Source: Halisarca cf. caerulea
Lineage: Eukaryota; Porifera; Demospongiae; Chondrillida; Halisarcidae
DNA length: 32,500 nt
Direction: 5' to 3'
Assembly (NCBI GenBank): GCA_963170055.1
Contig: CAUJGJ010000021.1
Coordinates: 47,501-80,000 of the forward strand
The notes beneath the pieces were generated by a model. It was not told the DNA's origin. It ran no database searches and worked only from the letters and a program-made list of their open reading frames with translations. The position numbers and the translations under genes are program-made. Below are positions 16,439 through 32,500 of this stretch, one piece after another. Positions within the stretch are counted from its first letter, which is position 1. The number at the start of each line of letters is the position of its first letter.

Positions 16439-17266
16439 GTCTGGTACTTATCTGCAGAATCCTTGGATGTGAATCTGCGGATCCGCGGAAACCAATCAGA
16501 TTGCAGAGTTGCGAATATAATGAGAAAGTCACGTGTGGTCAAGACGGCAAAATGGAGATTGATTTCCCTGTATAATTTTTCAAGCTCGATTTGAGCGTGT
16601 TTAAGAGTCGGCTACTGATTTAGGTTTTAATGATTTGAAGGATGAACAGAAAGACGCAATAACTGCGTTTCTTAATGGAAAGGACGTGTTTGTCTCGCTA
16701 CCTACGGGAAGTGGAAAGTTGCTTTGTATTGATTCCCAAGGTAGTAGACAAACTGAAGAAAACCTTATGTCTATCCTCAGAACAGCAAAGTATTTTCGTG
16801 ATACTTTCGCCGCTTGTAAACTTGATGGACGACCAGGTAGATCGTTTCTCCAAAAGGAGAATTCCATCAACCTCGGTGACCAGCAAGGAGGCCCGGTGAG
16901 AGTTCGAAACGCTTTGATGCTGTATCCAGAGTTTTTTGGCATGGTGGCACACTCGGCAAATGTAAAGTGTTTCTTCAAAAGATAAAAATGAAAATTTCTG
17001 CCGATTCTTGAGACCATGCGCTTCGACTAAAGGCCGAAACAATTGTATTTTTGGAGGGCGGACAGATTACACCTTGTAATCTTTGTAGTGGTAGAACAAA
17101 AGGAAGAGCTTAAATCAGCAATGTGCACCGATTCCAATCTCGGACTACAGGGGCTTCCGCGCTTACGATCATGGAAGGATTGGAATACATATCACATGTA
17201 AGTCACGAGGTCTTGCGCAACTTTTACCCCACGAACATCCAAGGATTCTGCAGATAAGTACCAGAC
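16439..17266. mobile_element. Insertion bounded by a perfect 32-bp inverted repeat
   Basis: The arms at 16439-16470 and 17235-17266 are exact reverse complements (GTCTGGTACTTATCTGCAGA and onward). The segment again interrupts the left terminal repeat of the large MULE, which resumes near 17274-17278. Part of the arm (GTCTGGTAC) also belongs to the host terminal repeat, so the true insertion edges are uncertain. A GTAC present at 16444 and 17274 may be a short target duplication. It contains the RecQ-like fragment. Confidence 0.65.
16623..16910 (+). pseudogene. RecQ-type DNA helicase fragment, frameshifted
   Basis: Reading from 16623 gives GFNDLKDEQKDAITAF followed by GKDVFVSLPTGSGK, which is the Q-motif-like start and Walker A of a RecQ-type SF2 helicase. 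Right after GSGK the frame must shift. The next frame reads CFVLIPKVVDKLKK and then VILSPLVNLMDDQV, which fits RecQ motif Ia (ISPLxxLMxDQV). Homology stops at about 16905, where KEAR is followed by a donor-like GTGAGA. The DEAH box and helicase C-terminal domain are absent. It is therefore a broken 5' fragment, probably captured by the surrounding inverted-repeat element. Confidence 0.78.
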
Positions 17267-17545
17267 GGACGAAGTACGGACTGACTAAAACGAGGAACGG
17301 AACGGAACCGGAAAGGAACAGTAGTCATGTGATAAGGAATGACAAGTCACGTGATAGTTGATGTTCGCTAAACAGCGAGAAAGGACTCTGAAAACGTTCG
17401 ATTTTTCTCTCGTTTTTGCAAGAATATTTCAGTATAATCTAAAAATAGATAAATATGGTTAGGAAAACTAATTATTATCCTATTATGGTCAATTGATACA
17501 CCATATCGCGCGCCTAAAAGTACTTCTAAAAGTACTTCCAAAAGA

Positions 17546-27703
<10,158 letters not shown>

Positions 27704-27918
27704 TTATCTTTTATATTCTTATTTTAGTAGCCAAGACTCAGTGATCAATCAGTACATTTTATACGTATACTTACTTTATAATGAATTCCTTTTGGCTGGC
27801 CAGAGCGATATACCTGATTAAATGGTACTAACACGTCTTTTACATTCTCCTTTGATAGCCTAAGAGCGCTACATAGACTTCATTGGTTGTATGGGCAGCC
27901 ATTTTGTGATCCTGCATA

Positions 27919-28057
27919 CACGTGACTTTCGTTCCTTGTCATGTGATAGCGTTCCTTTCCGGTTCCGTTCCGTTCCTCGTTTTAGTCACACCCGTACCAG
28001 ACCCACCTTCTCGCCCGAATAAAATGGCGGGCGGAAGTGGGTCTGGGTACGAGACTA
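27919..28057 (+). repeat. Right terminal inverted repeat of the MULE
   Basis: About 139 bp match the left terminal repeat in reverse complement, including the GTTCCTTTCCGGTTCCGTTC block and CACGTGAC at the inner edge. The outer 70 bases also fold on themselves: GTACCAGACCCACCTT near 27995 pairs with AAGTGGGTCTGGGTAC at 28035-28050. Confidence 0.88.
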
Positions 28058-28066
28058 TGATTATGG

Positions 28067-29071
28067 ACACATGGTGTCCAAATATAGTGGTATCGCGTGC
28101 ACATCGTACTATAATATAGCCTTTACTTACTGTAGCATGTCTATGGCCTCATCATTGTGACCACAAGCATGCAAGGGAACACCCCTTTTGAATACCGTAC
28201 GCGCTCAAATTTTCGCGGGCTTAAACTTTCGCGGATTTCGCGTTCTTATTTTCGCGGGTCCCCATCCAGTGCCTCTGTTTTTTTTGTTCAAGTTAACTAG
28301 TGATAGACCTGAGTAGACCCTAGATCGCAATAAGCACTCTAAAGTTTTAATGATTGTCAAGCCAAACAGGCCGGGCAATGACACAGACACGTGAGCGGTT
28401 TCTTCCTCTGAATTGTTGCATATTTCTTTTCTAACAGCATCTGCCATGCTTGATGGAACAACTTGCTCCAAATCTGGAAAGTCCAGACGCTTGCGAACCA
28501 ATAACGAGCGAATCGGGCGACTTTCTTCAAGCCCCGTCAGGTAGCTACAGGCACATGCGAACGCAAACGAAGACAAAATAAAGGCATCGGACAAGCCTAT
28601 ACCTTCTTTCATACCTATATTAGGTATATCATCATGGATCTAATAAGAATACAACAAGGCGTCGACAGCGCTGCCAGCTGTTCAGCGACAGCCATTTTAT
28701 ATCACTGCGACGGCCATTTTATATCACTGCGCAAGATTTCAAACTTTTCGCTGATCCGCGAAAACCGCGAAAGTTTAGGCCCGCGCGTACGGTATGTAAT
28801 GGTACGTAGTTTGAAAACTAGTGTTTCAGACAGGCTAGTATAACTAAAAGAACTACAAAGCATGCATATGAATGTAGTATTAACAGTATATGTTGTCATG
28901 TGCTCTCTGTAGAACCATGTGTGCAAGTGCATGCATGCTAGGTGACAATTGGAGAAAAGTGTTGGTACTATTTGCATGATTGATTAGCATACTGGTGGCT
29001 TCATTAAAGGCGGCATTTCTGAGGGGGGTTTCCCGGCAACCAGGAAACAATGGAGCTACGCCCCTGATACA
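28067..29071. other. Right remnant of outer transposon
   Basis: Apart from the 28194-28796 element, this stretch is AT-rich and non-coding. A 20-base ATTTTATATCACTGCG-containing unit is duplicated at about 28692-28731. It ends with the right terminus of the outer CAGGGGCGTAGC element and its ATACA duplication. Confidence 0.55.
28194..28796. mobile_element. Inverted-repeat element with ACCGTACGCG ends
   Basis: The left end CCGTACGCGCTCAAATTTTC and the right end (reverse complement CCGTACGCGCGGGCCTAAAC) match imperfectly. Both continue into AAACTTTCGCGG-type sequence. TA flanks each end. It lies in the right remnant of the CAGGGGCGTAGC element, outside the MULE. A 135-residue - strand frame starts at ATG 28612 and runs to 28205. 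It spans much of the element and reads into its left inverted repeat. I do not recognise it. Confidence 0.75.
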
Positions 29072-29207
29072 CATGCTCACCAAAAATTGAATAATTAAAA
29101 TAGACAATTTTGCCATGTACTGCAAGTAATATAATATTATGTCTTGTGACTTCTACAACAGTTTGTGTAGAAATACATAAAATACATTATATAATCGAGT
29201 GTCTATG

Positions 29208-29466
29208 CTAGGATTTAAAGCAAAGACGATTCCAAAACTCTTGATTCAGTAGCTCCCTTTCTTTGTCAGCATTACCCATTCCACTGCTGTTCTCACGGGC
29301 TCGTCGCAGGAGGTAGGGAACGACCTTCATGACAGGACCATATGGGATGATCTTGTAAACATGGTAGCCAGCTTCGCCCAGGGGATACGTGATGTGGTTG
29401 CCCATCCCGTAGAGCTGAGCAAAAGACACTCGTCCAGAATCAGCTGCTACACCAAGCTCCTCCATA
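29208..29466 (-). CDS. PRODH: Proline dehydrogenase copy 2, terminal exon (partial gene)
   Basis: This 259-nt exon has the same length, phase and acceptor context as 5102-5360. It encodes [20 protein letters not shown] through LWNRLC-type residues (here FWNRLCFKS) and TAG. Differences from copy 1 are mostly conservative, and the frame is intact, which suggests a functional paralogue rather than a dead copy. Intron sequence flanking it also matches copy 1 (for example ACCTTTGCAAAGTTGTACAT at 6050 and 29720). The upstream exons are not in the window and should lie to the right of 32500, since the gene reads leftward. Confidence 0.88.
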
Positions 29467-30603
29467 CTGTGCATGGAAGAATAAGAAACACTGTACTACA
29501 CATATTCATATATGCAGAGCATCGACATAGCTGTCAACAATGGATAACAACACAAGGGGATCAATGAAGCAAAGGGCTAACACAGAGGTATAAACCAAGG
29601 TGTGCTAGTGCACATTCGAAATTTTGAAAATGAGCATGCCCTACATTATGCATAGTACGTATATCTATTTACTATTTCTTTCACAAATAGAACAGCTGCC
29701 TCTGTAAGAAAATGTGAGGACCTTTGCAAAGTTGTACATTCAAGGGAGCTTCTGCATCAAGTATCAACTGTCCATCAATGTGTTTCTACTCGTTGGCCAT
29801 TCCAGCACATGCAGACATGTACAGCTAGTATGTACATCGATCCCGCAGACAGGAAGATAATGTACACACCTCCACTACTGTATGTATGTGTGTGCAGTGC
29901 ACAAAATAAAGAATAAAATTTCTTCAGTCAAATGTCCAACCATAATGGGATTTGGCCGGTCAATTCTGTTTTTGGTCAAACATATATACCTACTGTGTAT
30001 ATTTCAGGCTTAGGTACAGCTGCAATGAATTCTGAAATGATCAATGATTTCAAATTTCAACTCCAATTCAATCAGTGTCCTACCAAAAATGTAAATTGAT
30101 ACACTTCAGTGACATGATATACACAGGAAAATGGAGTAAAATGGAGGATGAGTGTCGCGTGCATGTTGTGGTCTAAATTTTGATATTTGTGTGCTTCATT
30201 GCAAATGCCAATACTCCAAAGAACCAGAAATCCAGTTTACGAAAGAATTAAAGATTGTGAATATATCCTGAGACTTGAAAATCTAGGGAGAACACTAAAA
30301 GTCTTACTTCTTGCTACAGAGTACTACAGAATTTGTCCAGATAAAATGTCCGCACACCTTTCATGTTATCCGGCCATTCAAGCAGTTTGCACGGAAAATG
30401 ACCAATGACTGACTGTTATTTTGTGCACTGTGTACGTATGTTAGAATATTGTTTCTAATGTAAATACTGTACAAAGTGGACAATTGATAAGTGGGAATAC
30501 AATTTCACAGGACAATAAAAACAGTAAACAATGCATGATAATAATTAATCTTACTAAGCTAATAATAAAGGCAACTATTCAAAATAACAATCTACATACA
30601 TAC

Positions 30604-30605
<2 letters not shown>

Positions 30606-30670
<65 letters not shown>
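30606..30670. repeat. (AT)n microsatellite
   Basis: A TA array with a short CATATATA lead-in lies in the PRODH copy 2 intron. Confidence 0.95.
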
Positions 30671-30671
<1 letters not shown>

Positions 30672-31312
30672 GCATATGTGGTATGTTGCATGGGTAGATC
30701 AAAGGGAAAAGTGTGCAAACATTCCCCCTCAACGCACAGTTCCCATGCTATTGCACAGTTGTGCTAAAACACTGCAGGAAATTGGTTGTCTGCCTAACAC
30801 TTTGTTAGGTAATTGATCCCCATGACAACGACCTTTCACCTTGTAGCAAGCAGATCAAGGCAAGGCTGTATGCCACAGCATACATACGAACAATAACCTG
30901 TTTTTTTATTTGTAACAGCCAAGGTTCTTCAGGATGCTTCCTCTGTTTTCAACACTATAAGAGCAGAACAAAAGAGGCATGCCATGCATGTACGTAAAGT
31001 GAAAGGTTGCCAGCAGGATTTGTTGGGATTCGACCCTGAAGCACACTAGGTGGGTGTTTTTTAAAAACATCTTTTAAAGAGCAGATTGTCGCTTTTCTTT
31101 CACAGTTGAAGGGAAACGCTCACTAGCTAGGCATGCCAGACCCTTCATGACTGTTTGCTAAGCATTTACTAGCATGTAGTCCCTTCAAAATGGCTTCGAA
31201 TGCTTCTCCCTGTTTGTTTAAAGGTTTTACCTATTTTAGCAAAGAAAGGAAGTGTTTTCGTGTTGTTGGAATGGCGAAAAACTCACCTTCAGCATACCAC
31301 ATAATAGCCAAA

Positions 31313-31440
31313 GTACCTCTAGCTGGGCTGTAGCGGATATACAGACACCTTCACCTTCAATTGATACCTCGGGCTTCACCCTCAGTATCAATTAGGCAAA
31401 GGTGTCTGTATATCCGCTATATACAGCCCAGCTAGAGGTG
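31313..31440. repeat. Foldback hairpin with nested inner stem
   Basis: The arm 31313-31351 (CTCTAGCTGGGCTGTAGCGG and onward) is complementary to 31398-31440, with a four-base TATA bulge. Inside the loop, ATTGATAC (31360) pairs with GTATCAAT (31385). It looks like a small foldback MITE. Confidence 0.85.
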
Positions 31441-31815
31441 CTTTAGCTATTACGTACACATACACTGACAAGTACGCAATCCTATACTTGACACAGGTTG
31501 TATATTAGGCATAACCACCAGGTTGCAGGGTCACAGGTGTACATGAACACATGTAATCCCTCTTCACTTTTGTTTTGTTTTGTTAAAGGTTCAGAAAGTT
31601 TCAGGTGACACTGTGTAAAACGACATCCTCCTACCTTGTTTCAATTGTAAATGTAAACGGTAACTTAGAATTGGGCCGCAAAAGACATTTGTTGGATAGT
31701 GATTCAATTGCGAAGTAATCCCAGGGCTGTCTTGTTCTCGGTCAGTGTACATATTGTATGAACCATGGCTGCCAAGTGTATTGTGCACATATATGACCCT
31801 CAGTCACAGTCATCT

Positions 31816-31876
31816 AAAGTTTGTGGATAGATATCCCCCTCGTCTTTGGCTCTGGGCATATCTATCCGCAAACTTT
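31816..31876. repeat. Short inverted repeat
   Basis: AAAGTTTGTGGATAGATAT at 31816 pairs with ATATCTATCCGCAAACTTT ending at 31876, a stem of about 19 bp with one mismatch. Confidence 0.75.
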
Positions 31877-31961
31877 CTCTGACCTCGACATCGGTCGTAT
31901 ATATATATATATATTATGCACAATACACCTGGTGGCCATGGTTTATACATTACATATATAT

Positions 31962-32135
31962 GGTGGAATCTGGTTTATCCGACAACATCTGTTTCCCATG
32001 AATGTGTCAGATAAACCAGGTGTTGGACAAATTAGGTATATAGATGTGTGTATTTTTTAGTAATGTGGATTCCCAAAACAGTGTTGGATAAATGAGGTTT
32101 ACGGATAAACCAACATCAGATAAATCAGATGTGAC
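31962..32135. mobile_element. Possible pogo/Tigger-like MITE remnant
   Basis: The left side reads GTGGAATCTGGTTTATCCGA and the right side ends CAGATAAATCAGATGTGACTG. Several GGATAAAC/GTTTATCC pairs lie between. The terminal style resembles pogo-type MITEs, but the ends are degraded and no clear target duplication is visible. Confidence 0.4.
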
Positions 32136-32500
32136 TGTTATCTATTATATATTATAACCATGAAGAGTAGTTTTAACAGGAAATCACCATATCTACATAG
32201 CTTAATGTGCAACCACACAAGAAAATAAACAGAGTCAGCACATAGGTATGCCATGTTTGATTTTCGACACAAAACAAAATGGTGGACACTATCAATGCAT
32301 TGGAATAAGTCACCTTGTTTCCTGCTGGAAATTACGTTAGGACCAATGCATCAACATATCTATTTTGTATCTGATGTATATATGATTTTCAACAAAGAAG
32401 GAAGATAATCCCACCAGGGTATTTCAATCAAAATTCCAGTTGTGGAAGTTTTAGCTTTTGATTTGAAACTTTCACAGATTGGTCCCAAAGGACCACACTC

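Larger units (their letters stand above)
29467..32500 (-). other. Last intron of PRODH copy 2, no other gene seen
   Basis: The stretch contains blocks matching the last intron of copy 1: about 29698-29880 matches 6020-6130 plus 6663-6750, and 32159-32245 matches 8253-8345. Between them lie an AT microsatellite, hairpins and a MITE-like repeat. In copy 1 the second block lies about 80 bases before the preceding exon, so that exon of copy 2 should be just past the edge unless an insertion separates them. Confidence 0.7.

Noticed and set aside
30187..30408. 73-residue + strand frame in the PRODH copy 2 intron
   Set aside because: No recognisable motif, no splice partners, and it is antisense within an intron.

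Overview
The window looks like genomic DNA from an invertebrate animal. Genes are split into many short exons with GT/AG introns. Simple repeats (TG/CA, AT) are abundant, and TACGTA/ACATGTA words and small inverted-repeat transposons fill the introns. A sponge (demosponge-like) or another marine invertebrate is my best guess, but nothing in the sequence proves it. All gene models below were spliced by eye, joining exons by reading phase, splice dinucleotides and protein homology.

Layout. (1) 375-4647, + strand: a gene for a protein of about 310 residues with two membrane segments, possibly TMEM248/TMEM219-like. (2) 4781-4937: a strong hairpin between two convergent gene ends. (3) 14125 down to 5102, - strand: a nine-exon proline dehydrogenase gene (PRODH, 435 residues) whose introns are filled with dispersed elements. 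(4) 14239-29066: a 14.8 kb nest of transposons. The outermost is an element with CAGGGGCGTAGC ends and a 5-bp target duplication (ATACA). Inside it sits a complete Mutator-like element (14293-28057, 13,765 bp) with terminal inverted repeats and a perfect 9-bp target duplication, TGATTATGG. That element is itself split by further insertions, including a smaller 9-bp-TSD element in its left terminal repeat, a fragment of a RecQ-type helicase gene, and a MITE in the last coding exon. (5) 29208-29466, - strand: the terminal exon of a second PRODH copy, whose remaining exons should lie beyond the right edge.

The most interesting system is the Mutator-like element. It carries one + strand gene of about 31 exons (17546 to about 27703) encoding roughly 1,300 residues: a WRKY/GCM1-like N-terminal domain, a DDE (MULE) transposase, a Ser/Thr/Pro linker, a SWIM zinc finger, a basic region and a C48 (Ulp1/SENP-type) cysteine protease with H, D, Q and C all present. 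The linker is encoded by a tandem array of 137-bp units. Each unit is a complete 74-nt intron plus a 63-nt exon in phase 1-1, so the array is a minisatellite that makes exons.

If the nest is removed, PRODH copy 1's start codon lies only about 250 bp from the stop codon of PRODH copy 2. Two PRODH paralogues therefore stood in close tandem before about 14.8 kb of transposon entered the upstream region of copy 1.
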